Source: Opitutaceae bacterium
GTDB taxonomy: Bacteria; Verrucomicrobiota; Verrucomicrobiia; Opitutales; Opitutaceae
Reading direction: 5' to 3'
Assembly: GCA_009919985.1 (NCBI GenBank)
Contig: RGAX01000025.1
Location: 1 to 20,220, forward strand
Length of the DNA stretch: 20,220 nucleotides
In this document: in pieces, positions 7,283 to 14,967 of the stretch
How the letters are laid out: the number at the start of each line of letters is the position of its first letter
Position numbering within the stretch: position 1 is the stretch's first letter
Position numbers and translations under genes: made by a program
The notes under the pieces: generated by a model
The model's input: the letters and a program-made list of their open reading frames with translations, nothing else
Told to the model about the DNA's origin: nothing
The model's database searches: none

Positions 7283-8489
7283 AAAGTTTCAATTCTGCCG
7301 CGTAGCCCGTGAGCTCCATATAAGCGGAGCCCACGTCGAGGCCAGCAGCGTCACGCACTCGACAGGCACCTTCCCAATACGCGATGCCGCCCAAGCGCCC
7401 CTTGAGCTCCTGATCCGAAGCCAGTGGCTCGAACGTGTAGCGCACAGCTGCACCCGTCATCGGATCGGTCGTAGCCAGAGCCACCCGCGCGGGATACACC
7501 GCGCCGGTCGCCGGACTTTTCCATGTCTCGAGCACCTCCCAGATAAATTTCTTTCGGATCGTCGCCCCGTCCGCCGCCACCCAAGTAAGTGACGAAGCCG
7601 GATCTACCTCACCGCTCCGCGTGCGCAATTGGTAGAGCATCAACTCACGACCGTCCTTAAACTGCACGCCCGCCCAATCCCAACCGACTTGATTTGCATC
7701 GAGCTGGCTGCTGCTGATTTCGTGATCCATCCAGGCCTCGCCTCGCACCGTGAGTTGCTCTGTTCCCAGCGTGAGTAGGCCCTGGGCCCGCAACCGGGGA
7801 AACGTGAGATAATGGCTCGCCGCCGTCGACGCCGCGCCTTTGCGGGAGACTCCATTCTCCCCAAACACCACGAGCGGCTTCGCCGGGACCAGCTTAAGCG
7901 TGAGCGCAGCTTCCGCCTGCACCCCGCCTTGCAACTCAAAGCGCTCCGCACCGGCTGGCGCGGTCGGATCGCTCATTCGCAACGACCAGTTACCTTGCCG
8001 CACGTCGAGCGTCTCGGTCTCTGTCACGGCGTCCCAGCCCGCCCGGTTTAATCTTTCCTGATGCAGAAATTTTCCCGTCGCGACGTCGATGATCGCCATG
8101 TGCGCAAGCTGGAGCTGCGTCAGATGATCCGGGGCCGCCTGTCGAAAAAATGTTGCTTGAAACCCAAACCGACGCGACGCCGCCCCATCCGTGAACAAGT
8201 GGCCGGTGACATACCACCACTCGAGTTTGAATTCCGGGTGCGAACCATGATCGCGAGGAAACGAAAAAATCTTCCCCATTTGCGGCACTGCAAAACCATC
8301 TGAGGTCGTGAGCGGCATCTGCGCCCAGACCGACGTCATCAGCCCCAAAGCCGCCCCCAAACTACGAAGAAGGGGAACACACCCTGGGCGCGTACTTGCG
8401 CCCACAACCAGCTCGCTCAAATTGCGGCGGCCCCAGCGGACCCGCCCCACTTCGATCATCTTTAAACTAGTTTTCATCGTGATGGTCAT
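7281..8489 (-). CDS. AttH/CrtC-type lipocalin-like protein, exported
   Basis: Read from the ATG at 8489 (402 residues), which overlaps the permease stop by 4 bases (ATGA). The body carries the marks of the CrtC/AttH lipocalin-like family: EWWYVTGHL (residues 90-98), QATFFR (111-116), MDHE (254-257) and GWDWAGVQF (269-277). Members are two-lobed beta barrels; some are carotenoid 1,2-hydratases (CrtC), others (AttH) are encoded with FtsX-type ABC transporters and have no settled function. The ABC context makes AttH-like the better call. A signal-like segment LLRSLGAALGLMTSVWAQ lies at about residues 40-57, unusually far from the start. The 40 residues before it look unlike coding sequence of the family and contain a palindrome at 8386-8403. 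A GTG about 29 codons in would give a conventional signal peptide. Confidence 0.82.
   Translation of the reverse strand: MTITMKTSLKMIEVGRVRWGRRNLSELVVGASTRPGCVPLLRSLGAALGLMTSVWAQMPLTTSDGFAVPQMGKIFSFPRDHGSHPEFKLEWWYVTGHLFTDGAASRRFGFQATFFRQAAPDHLTQLQLAHMAIIDVATGKFLHQERLNRAGWDAVTETETLDVRQGNWSLRMSDPTAPAGAERFELQGGVQAEAALTLKLVPAKPLVVFGENGVSRKGAASTAASHYLTFPRLRAQGLLTLGTEQLTVRGEAWMDHEISSSQLDANQVGWDWAGVQFKDGRELMLYQLRTRSGEVDPASSLTWVAADGATIRKKFIWEVLETWKSPATGAVYPARVALATTDPMTGAAVRYTFEPLASDQELKGRLGGIAYWEGACRVRDAAGLDVGSAYMELTGYAAELKL
8386..8403. repeat. GC-rich palindrome in the 5' part of the AttH-like gene
   Basis: GGGCGC (8386-8391), six bases GTACTT, and GCGCCC (8398-8403) form a perfect 6-base-pair stem with a 6-base loop. 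It lies inside the odd N-terminal extension of the AttH-like gene, before the signal-like hydrophobic segment. It may be a small REP-like element or a translation-controlling hairpin. Only one copy was noticed in this window, so its repeat nature is a guess. Confidence 0.35.
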
Positions 8490-11131
8490 TCCTCGCGATC
8501 CGCCGGCAAATCCGCGCCCCAACGTCCCACTCCGTAGCTCACGCTGACACCCGTGCCCACCACCGCTAGCGCGAGCCCCACAAGCTGAGTCCAAGGCAAC
8601 TCAAACCCGAGCGTCCAACCGAACGACTGTTTGTTAATCACGTAAATCAGCAGCCAACCCAACGCGACGCTCAACACCAGCCCGCCCGCGACCGCCGCGA
8701 CTGCTACCAATCCGCCCTCCAGCGCCGCGGCCCCGGCCAGCTCGTGACGCGTGAAACCTAAGGCGCGCAACGTCGTGAGCTCTTCCCGTCGATCCAGCAA
8801 GACGCTCGTCAAAGTCAGCGCGAGCCCCACCACCGCTACCAACACCGCAATGACTTCAAGGGCATACGTGATCGCAAAGGTCTGCCGGAAAATTCGCAGC
8901 ACTTCAGTACGAAGTTTGACGTTGGTAAAAATCGCCAGACCGGGAAATTCCGCGCGTAGCTCAGACCGTACTTTGTCGGCATCTACCCCTGGCTTAAGCC
9001 ACAAGCTGACGTTAGTGACACGGTCGTCGCCCAGCCATGCCAATAAATGCGCGCGATCTACCAAAATAGAACCACGCTCGTTGCCGTAGTCAGCGAAGAT
9101 TCCGGCTATGGTCAAAGTCTGCACGCCCGCCGGCGTAGGCACGCGCAAGATGTCGCCCGTTTTTTTACCGAAACGCTCGGCAAACGCCTCGCTTACTAAA
9201 GCGAGGCGGGCGTTGCACGTCACATCCCACAAGACCGGATCGCGGGGCGCTGTTACCCAAGGCATATCACTGCGCGCATGCATCAGAGCGAGATCTGTGC
9301 CGGTTAGAAGCGTCGGAATGCCCTCGAGCGACAACGGATAAGCCGAAAGGCGCGCCGCCGCCGCCACCGCCGAATGGGCCGCGATCCGGTCGGCCGCCGC
9401 CGCCGAAATAAAATTATCCGTAGATGCGCTTTGTGCGCCCGCGCTCGCGATGTAAAGGTCTGCTTGGAGCGAACGCACAATCCAGCCGCGCACCGTCAGC
9501 TCAAAACTCGCGACGAGAATGGCCATACCTGCCGCCATTCCAACGGCGCAGTGCAGCGCTGCGACTGATAATCGATGCCGCCCGGAAGGCCGCCGCAGAT
9601 AGCTCAACGCAATCCGCGCCGGTGCCCACGCCGCGCCGAGCGAGCATGCGATTTTAGCCAGCAACGGCAACAACCAGCCACACATTAAACCTCCGCCAAA
9701 AATCCAGAAAAGTGCGGCCGCATAACCCGCCAGCGGAAAGCGACCGCCACCGCCCAGACGCAAAGGTGGTAGCTGCGCTAGCACGATACCGAGCACCACC
9801 GCACCCGCTCCAACCGCGAAACTTTGCTGCCAACGTCCACCCGCTGCCGGCGGTGCACCGCGCGGCAGCACTTGGGCTGGCAGGGTACGCGCCGCGAGTC
9901 GTGCCGGCCACCACCCTGCGACTAAACTCGCTCCGAGGCCCAACGCGAGACCTAGACCAAGTTCGCTGGGCGCCAATGCCGCCGCTTCGACCGTTGTCGC
10001 ATAATAAAGTGCGTTGACCGTCTGGCCCACCCCGCGCACCGCGCCCTGTGCTCCGAGCCAACCGAGCCCTACGCCGAGCGCTCCACCGCAGAGTCCTAGC
10101 ACCGCGGCCTCTGCCAGCCACGCGAGTTGGATCGCACGTTCTTCGACACCAAGAGAACGCAGGATCGCGATTTCCGTGCGCCGCCGTACAACCGCGCCTT
10201 CTAGGGCCTGAAATATCAGATACAAACCCACGAGCAGCGCGATGAGGGAAAGTATCGTGAGATTGAGTCGAAAAGCGCGAGTCATCGTCTCGGCCGATTC
10301 GCGCCGCTCGCTGGGAGACGTGACGAGCCAGCGGTCGTGGCTATGTCTTTCGAGCAACAACTGAAGTTCCGCCCGCCGCTCCGGCGCTCGAGGCCCGGGC
10401 TCGACGAGAAATTCAACGCGATCGACGCGGCCTAGCTTCCCCGTGAGCTGCTGCAGATGAGGCAGGTCGAGCACGAGCAACGTCGCCGGTGCGCGCGGCG
10501 CGTCTTTCGCCGTGGGAATCACCCCTGCGATACGCAGCGTCCGCACGCGCTCGTCAATCACCAGATCTAGTGAATCCGGTAGCTTAGGCGAGTAGGCCGA
10601 ACTAACCCACACTTGCGACCCGGCCGCGTAAGCCTGCCAAAAATTTCCTCCTCCCGACTCATCTCCGCGCGCGCCTCGGCCACCAGCGCCATGACGTTGG
10701 TCAAAATATCCGCGCTCGAGGTTGCTCTGACTCGCGAGGTTGGCGAGCGCGAGTAGATCGACCCCCAGCAACGTGTAAGTCGTCCGGCCAAAACCGGCGG
10801 CCTCACCCGGGGCCTGCGCCTGAGCGGCGGTCGCTTCAAGGACAGGCACGATGTGCACGGGTCGAGTGCCGAGCACCGCGCGCAATTCCCCGAGCACGCT
10901 TTCCGGCAAGGTACCCGCTGGGGCTTGCACGATGAGATCACTCTGGCCCGTAAGCGTATCGGTAAAATGCGTGAAACTGGAAACCGCCGCACGATTGGCC
11001 AAGCGAATCGCGACAAAAACCGCTACCCCGAGCGCGAGGATACCGATGAGCAGCAAACAGGCGCGCGGTGCGAGCCGGGCGTGACGCAGGGAGAACCGCT
11101 GCAACAAGAGACTAATCACCGAGCCATTCAT
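8486..11131 (-). CDS. ABC transporter permease with two FtsX domains (YbbP/AttFG-like)
   Basis: The 881-residue inner-membrane permease has an N-terminal membrane helix (about residues 24-46), a periplasmic MacB-like domain, and a first FtsX domain (about 290-420; R-RTEIAILRSLGV coupling motif). A central group of helices follows, then a second periplasmic domain and a second FtsX domain (about 755-870; DRREELTTLRALGFTR). Two permease halves in one chain with about 10 helices is the YbbP layout; AttF/AttG are the split form. Such transporters do not usually import: they use ATP in the cytoplasm to drive work in the periplasm, such as lipoprotein or lipid extraction or peptide release. ATGA overlaps of 4 bases link it to the ATPase gene before it and to the AttH-like gene after it, so the three products are probably made together. 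The cargo is unknown. Confidence 0.9.
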   Translation of the reverse strand: MNGSVISLLLQRFSLRHARLAPRACLLLIGILALGVAVFVAIRLANRAAVSSFTHFTDTLTGQSDLIVQAPAGTLPESVLGELRAVLGTRPVHIVPVLEATAAQAQAPGEAAGFGRTTYTLLGVDLLALANLASQSNLERGYFDQRHGAGGRGARGDESGGGNFWQAYAAGSQVWVSSAYSPKLPDSLDLVIDERVRTLRIAGVIPTAKDAPRAPATLLVLDLPHLQQLTGKLGRVDRVEFLVEPGPRAPERRAELQLLLERHSHDRWLVTSPSERRESAETMTRAFRLNLTILSLIALLVGLYLIFQALEGAVVRRRTEIAILRSLGVEERAIQLAWLAEAAVLGLCGGALGVGLGWLGAQGAVRGVGQTVNALYYATTVEAAALAPSELGLGLALGLGASLVAGWWPARLAARTLPAQVLPRGAPPAAGGRWQQSFAVGAGAVVLGIVLAQLPPLRLGGGGRFPLAGYAAALFWIFGGGLMCGWLLPLLAKIACSLGAAWAPARIALSYLRRPSGRHRLSVAALHCAVGMAAGMAILVASFELTVRGWIVRSLQADLYIASAGAQSASTDNFISAAAADRIAAHSAVAAAARLSAYPLSLEGIPTLLTGTDLALMHARSDMPWVTAPRDPVLWDVTCNARLALVSEAFAERFGKKTGDILRVPTPAGVQTLTIAGIFADYGNERGSILVDRAHLLAWLGDDRVTNVSLWLKPGVDADKVRSELRAEFPGLAIFTNVKLRTEVLRIFRQTFAITYALEVIAVLVAVVGLALTLTSVLLDRREELTTLRALGFTRHELAGAAALEGGLVAVAAVAGGLVLSVALGWLLIYVINKQSFGWTLGFELPWTQLVGLALAVVGTGVSVSYGVGRWGADLPADREE

Positions 11132-11808
11132 CCCTGCATGACAATGCGACCATCGCGCAGATTAATGCGGCGATGACAAATGGCCGCGGCTTCTTCGCTG
11201 TGCGTAACTAACACAAGCGCGGTGCCCGTCTCATCACTTAGTTCGCGGAGGAGTACGAGGATATTGGCGCCATTAGAGGAATCGAGGTTGCCTGTGGGTT
11301 CATCGGCTAGCACGAGACGGGGCCGATGGATCAGCGCGCGGGCAATCGCGACGCGTTGCTGTTCGCCACCCGAGAGTTGACCCGGCAAGGCCGCAGCCCG
11401 CGACGAAAGACCTACGCGATCGAGAGCAACAGCGACACGCGCGGCACGTTCAACCGCCGGCACCGCGATGAGTTGCAGAGGAATCTCGATATTTTCGGCG
11501 GCGGTGAGCGTGGGTAGTAGATGGAAAAACTGAAAAATAGTGCCAATTTCTACGCGCCTCAGCCGCGCCAGCGACATGGAGTCAAGGGCGTGCACGGGCG
11601 AGCCACGAATCGTAATGGCCCCGGCGTCGGGCCGGTCCACGCCACCGAGACAATTGAGCAAAGTGGTCTTGCCGCTGCCGGAGGGTCCGGTGAGCGCGAC
11701 GCGTTCACCCGCACCGACCATGAACGAAACATCGTCGAGTACGCGACGCGCTCCGTAATTTTTAACCAAGGCAGCGACCGAAAGGACTGGAGATTGAGCA
11801 GCAACCAT
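11128..11808 (-). CDS. ABC transporter ATP-binding protein (MacB/LolD/YbbA-like)
   Basis: The 226-residue ATPase has Walker A GPSGSGKT (residues 41-48), Q-loop Q93, signature LSGGEQ (145-150), Walker B LVLADEP (165-171) with catalytic Glu170, and switch His203. The order and the short spacing match the MacB/LolD subfamily that serves FtsX-type permeases. The start at 11808 (MVAAQSPVLSV) was chosen because the family begins just before the LSV-x-x-LVKNYG strand. An upstream ATG at 11904 would add 32 residues unlike the family. The stop overlaps the ATG of the permease by 4 bases. It is the first gene of the ATPase-permease-AttH operon; the 136-base gap before it holds a hairpin (11893-11918). 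Confidence 0.93.
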   Translation of the reverse strand: MVAAQSPVLSVAALVKNYGARRVLDDVSFMVGAGERVALTGPSGSGKTTLLNCLGGVDRPDAGAITIRGSPVHALDSMSLARLRRVEIGTIFQFFHLLPTLTAAENIEIPLQLIAVPAVERAARVAVALDRVGLSSRAAALPGQLSGGEQQRVAIARALIHRPRLVLADEPTGNLDSSNGANILVLLRELSDETGTALVLVTHSEEAAAICHRRINLRDGRIVMQG

Positions 11809-11892
11809 CTCGCACCAAAGGAAACCAAGAAGTCCCCAAACGCGAGGAGAGGACGCGAATTTCCTGTTACAAGTCTTAGCGAACATCAGTCC

Positions 11893-11918
11893 GCCACGCG
11901 ACACCGCCGTCGCGAGGC
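11893..11918 (-). terminator. Strong hairpin between the five-gene operon and the ABC operon
   Basis: GCC-A-CGCGAC (11893-11902), loop ACCGCC, GTCGCG-A-GGC (11909-11918): nine base pairs with one A/A mismatch. It is placed after the stop of the S51 peptidase gene and before the ABC ATPase start, both read on the minus strand. It may stop or weaken read-through from the five-gene operon. No T run follows on the minus strand, so it could equally be a processing or stability stem. Confidence 0.4.
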
Positions 11919-11944
11919 AGAGAACAGCGAAATAAGGGAAAACC

Positions 11945-12790
11945 TCAGCTCACGAGCTTGGTGAGCTCAGGAATGACGCCGATAGGCAGTTCACGCATGG
12001 TTTCTCCGAAATAGAGAAAAATCGGGCCGGCTTCGACGGTGACTTGACCGGCGTGGATGCGGGCGACGGCACCGTTGCCAATCCCGAGCACCATTTCCTG
12101 GGGATTGATCCGGCGATAACCACGAATCTTCGAAGTGCGCGCCGCATACTCTGGCTCGCCGACTTTAGGGTGATGCGGATTGAAGATGCAGGGGAAAAAC
12201 CCGAGCGCCGCGCGCGTGGGAACATCGACGACAGGAAAATCGTTCGTGCAGCCGATGTTGAGACCGGCGATGTTGCAGCCCGCGCTGGAGCCGTTGAACA
12301 CGGCGCCGGCAAGGACGCGTTCGCGCAAGAGCGCAAGTTGGCCGGTTTCGTAGAGCTCACGCAGGAGTAAAAATGTGTCACCGCCGCCGACCATGAACGC
12401 ATCGGCTTCTTCGATTTTTTTCAACGCGGCCTTACCGGAATAATGATGCAGAGACTCCGAGACGTAGCCGTCCTCGGCGAGCAGAGGTTGGAGTTTTTTT
12501 TCGGCGTTATCGCGCTCAGCTGGAATCGAGGCGTGCAGTATGAGCAGCACGTTCTTTCGCGCCCCGTAATGCAGCCGGTGCGCGGCGCTGACGGCGGGGA
12601 GAAGTTTACCGTCTTTGGTAATCGTGCCTCCGCTTACGAGTGCAGAAACGCGGGGCGAGGCATGAAGATTCGGCGCGGCGGGATACGGTGGGCGATCACC
12701 CGGTGCAGCGATCGCTCGGCGGGGGAATAGTGCGGCGGCGCCAGCAGCGGCGGCGCAGGTTTTCAAAAAAGTGCGGCGATTGGGGATCAT
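11945..12790 (-). CDS. Tat-exported peptidase S51 family protein (PepE/cyanophycinase-like)
   Basis: From the ATG at 12790 (281 residues) the protein opens with a twin-arginine signal, NRRTFLK plus a hydrophobic Ala-rich stretch (residues 4-29), so it is probably exported folded. The rest is a class I glutamine-amidotransferase-like fold of peptidase family S51: MVGGGDTF (133-140), nucleophile elbow NGSSAGCN with Ser169, CTNDFPVV (181-188), LGFFP and NPHH with catalytic-type His206. PepE cleaves Asp-X dipeptides and cyanophycinases cut Asp-Arg polymers; TND-x-P-V and GLFP-like motifs favour the PepE side. E. coli PepE is cytosolic, so the Tat signal is notable. The longer reading from 12916 would overlap the symporter gene and bury the Tat signal, so it was rejected. 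It is the last gene of a five-gene operon, 29 bases after the symporter. Confidence 0.83.
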   Translation of the reverse strand: MIPNRRTFLKTCAAAAGAAALFPRRAIAAPGDRPPYPAAPNLHASPRVSALVSGGTITKDGKLLPAVSAAHRLHYGARKNVLLILHASIPAERDNAEKKLQPLLAEDGYVSESLHHYSGKAALKKIEEADAFMVGGGDTFLLLRELYETGQLALLRERVLAGAVFNGSSAGCNIAGLNIGCTNDFPVVDVPTRAALGFFPCIFNPHHPKVGEPEYAARTSKIRGYRRINPQEMVLGIGNGAVARIHAGQVTVEAGPIFLYFGETMRELPIGVIPELTKLVS

Positions 12791-12819
12791 GGGAGAGGGA
12801 TTTTCAGAAAATTTGGCAG

Positions 12820-14940
12820 TTAACTGCCGATGAGTAGAACCGCTTTGAAGAAGATCAGGATAAAGCCTACGAGCGCACAACAGCTGATAAAGCCCAACGC
12901 GTCGGTGCGGTCCCAACGGGTGAATTCCCAGTTGGAGCGTGGAAATAGTTTATGATGATCGAACCGTTTTGGGTCCGCGTAGCCAGCTTGCACATCGAGG
13001 GCGTCTTGCTCGAGCGTGGCCGCGACGGGCGTTTTCAGGCGCACATAAAAACGATCGACACGAACGGAGTCGGTCGGCCGCGTAAGCAGACTGACGACGA
13101 GGATAATCAAAATCGGCAACAACGCATCGACGACGTAGCGCGTCGTCATGAGCTGAGCGGAGTTAAATGCCCCCACATCGACGCCCAACAGCGACACGAG
13201 ATAAACCTCGGTGCGAAACAGGCCTTTTCCGGTCTTGGGTGAGTTTAAATCTTTCGGGTTCACCCGCGTGACACCTTCTTCGAAGAACACCGAAACCGAT
13301 TCGGTGCGCTGCGTGCGTTGAATCGCATCGCCCACTGATTTAGCGAGACCGGCCGCCACATCTGCGGCGTTGGCTCGGGCGGAAACCGTGACCACGCGTT
13401 CATGCGTCATGCGGGTGAGCGCCGCCGATTGCGCGAGCGGCGCTATTGCCGGAACCGTCCATGGCACGAGGGCCACCAAAACTAAGGTCGCAACCACCTG
13501 CACGCGCACGGCGATTTCGGTCACCCGGCGCCAGAGAAAAATCATAGTGATGGGAACGCCCCAAACCACGAGTAGCACGATGGCAAATTTCAAGAGCACT
13601 ACGACGCTATTGAGATAAAGGCCCACCGCGACGCCGCACCCTAAAACAAACGGTACGCTGAGTCGCGCGATCACCATATAGTGACGCGCTGATTTTCCAG
13701 GGAACAACGGTTCGTATAGATTTTTGACCACGAGCCCTGAGACAACGACCGACTGCGCGCCAAGCCACGCGAGTTTGCCGCCGAGAATACCGGTAATCAT
13801 CAGGCCGACGAGGCCGACCGGCAGCAGCGCCCGCGTGAGTAATCCCCAGGCTTGATCGGGATCCGCAAGGTTGGGCCCAAAAATCGCAACCGCGATCAAC
13901 CCGCAGTAGCACCACGCAATCGTGACGAAGCGCTTGCTGAAACCACCGGTGACGGCGCCCAAGCGGGCCGCCATCTCGTTTTTAGCGGAACCGGCGATGG
14001 TCATGTTAGCCTGAGAACCCACGATGCCGACGACCTGGATGAGCAGCAACGCACCAATGGAATACCAGGTGTATTCGCTGAGGCCTCCGCCACCAAAAAG
14101 GTTAAACATCACGGCAGGCACTTTCTCGTGCAGGGCCGTGAATCCCCCGAGTTTAATGAGTCCAAATGGGATCAAAATAACCGAGATCACGATGACGAGT
14201 ACCGCCTGTACCGCATCAACCACAGCCGAAGCTTTGAGTCCACCGAGCATCACGAACACCGCGACGAGGACCGAGGAAATGAGATAAAATAAAATTGGCC
14301 TCAGGTAGGTAACGAAGGGCTGAAGTTCTCCGCGGCTGTAAGAATCCTTGAGTAATTCATAGCGTGTCGCCGCGGTGGCCGCGAGCGGTGCAATTTGACG
14401 TTGCTCGCGCAGAGATACAAATTCGTGGTATTCGGCGACCGATTGCCGCTCGGCGGGCGAATACATGGCGACTTCTTTGACCATCAATGGTTGTAGCGTT
14501 TTCAGTGCGACAACGTTACCACCAGCGATACCGACAATCGACATCATGACCGTCGTGATGGCGTAAAACGTCGCGAGAAATTTCCGACCAAAACGATCTT
14601 CAAACAAATCAGCCATCGTGGTAAGCCGAACGCGACGAAACCAGACGTTGCTGAACCAAAAATACGGCGTGAGGAACAACGTGATGAGCGAGAGCCAACC
14701 GCCGCCTGCGCCTTGTCGGTAAACTGAGCTGGCGGTCGTCGTCGCCAAACTTGGGTCGGTCATATTACCAAAGCTCAGGAAAAATTGGAGCCACTTGCCC
14801 AGCGAACGGCCGCCGAGGAAAAAGTCCCCTTGGCCTTTCACGCCATGGGAAAAAATTTTACCGATGGCCAAAACAACACCGATGTAAATCAGTACGATCG
14901 CTGCATCGAGTGGATGGAGACCGAGAAGAGTAGAAAGCAT
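12820..14940 (-). CDS. Sodium:solute symporter family transporter, long form
   Basis: The 706-residue inner-membrane protein belongs to the SSS family, which takes up sugars, amino acids or organic acids with Na+. It shows FFLGGRSLGKWLQ after helix 1 (residues 40-52), GNMTDPSLATTTASS (58-72) in the sodium/substrate region, FEDRFGRKF (113-121) and repeated LeuT-fold helices to about 500. Usual SSS proteins have 450-600 residues. The extra length comes from a charged insert at about 155-212, a soluble stretch at about 508-600 between membrane helices, and a hydrophilic region at 620-680 before a last helix. Neighbours encode exported hydrolase-type proteins, so it likely imports their product. 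It lies 27 bases after the M28 gene. There is no Shine-Dalgarno sequence before the ATG. Confidence 0.9.
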   Translation of the reverse strand: MLSTLLGLHPLDAAIVLIYIGVVLAIGKIFSHGVKGQGDFFLGGRSLGKWLQFFLSFGNMTDPSLATTTASSVYRQGAGGGWLSLITLFLTPYFWFSNVWFRRVRLTTMADLFEDRFGRKFLATFYAITTVMMSIVGIAGGNVVALKTLQPLMVKEVAMYSPAERQSVAEYHEFVSLREQRQIAPLAATAATRYELLKDSYSRGELQPFVTYLRPILFYLISSVLVAVFVMLGGLKASAVVDAVQAVLVIVISVILIPFGLIKLGGFTALHEKVPAVMFNLFGGGGLSEYTWYSIGALLLIQVVGIVGSQANMTIAGSAKNEMAARLGAVTGGFSKRFVTIAWCYCGLIAVAIFGPNLADPDQAWGLLTRALLPVGLVGLMITGILGGKLAWLGAQSVVVSGLVVKNLYEPLFPGKSARHYMVIARLSVPFVLGCGVAVGLYLNSVVVLLKFAIVLLVVWGVPITMIFLWRRVTEIAVRVQVVATLVLVALVPWTVPAIAPLAQSAALTRMTHERVVTVSARANAADVAAGLAKSVGDAIQRTQRTESVSVFFEEGVTRVNPKDLNSPKTGKGLFRTEVYLVSLLGVDVGAFNSAQLMTTRYVVDALLPILIILVVSLLTRPTDSVRVDRFYVRLKTPVAATLEQDALDVQAGYADPKRFDHHKLFPRSNWEFTRWDRTDALGFISCCALVGFILIFFKAVLLIGS

Positions 14941-14967
14941 AAATAAACAAATGAGGGGTAAAAAACG

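Noticed and set aside
8490..8594. Longer start for the AttH-like protein inside the permease gene
   Set aside because: The 35 extra residues are the permease end read in another frame; the ATGA overlap at 8486-8489 is the natural start.
11809..11904. Longer start for the ABC ATPase
   Set aside because: The upstream 32 residues do not match the family and would cover the leader region; the ATG at 11808 gives the normal length.
12791..12916. Longer start for the S51 peptidase overlapping the symporter end
   Set aside because: It would place 42 unrelated residues before a clear Tat signal, and the overlap is just the antisense-free shadow of the symporter's last codons in another frame.
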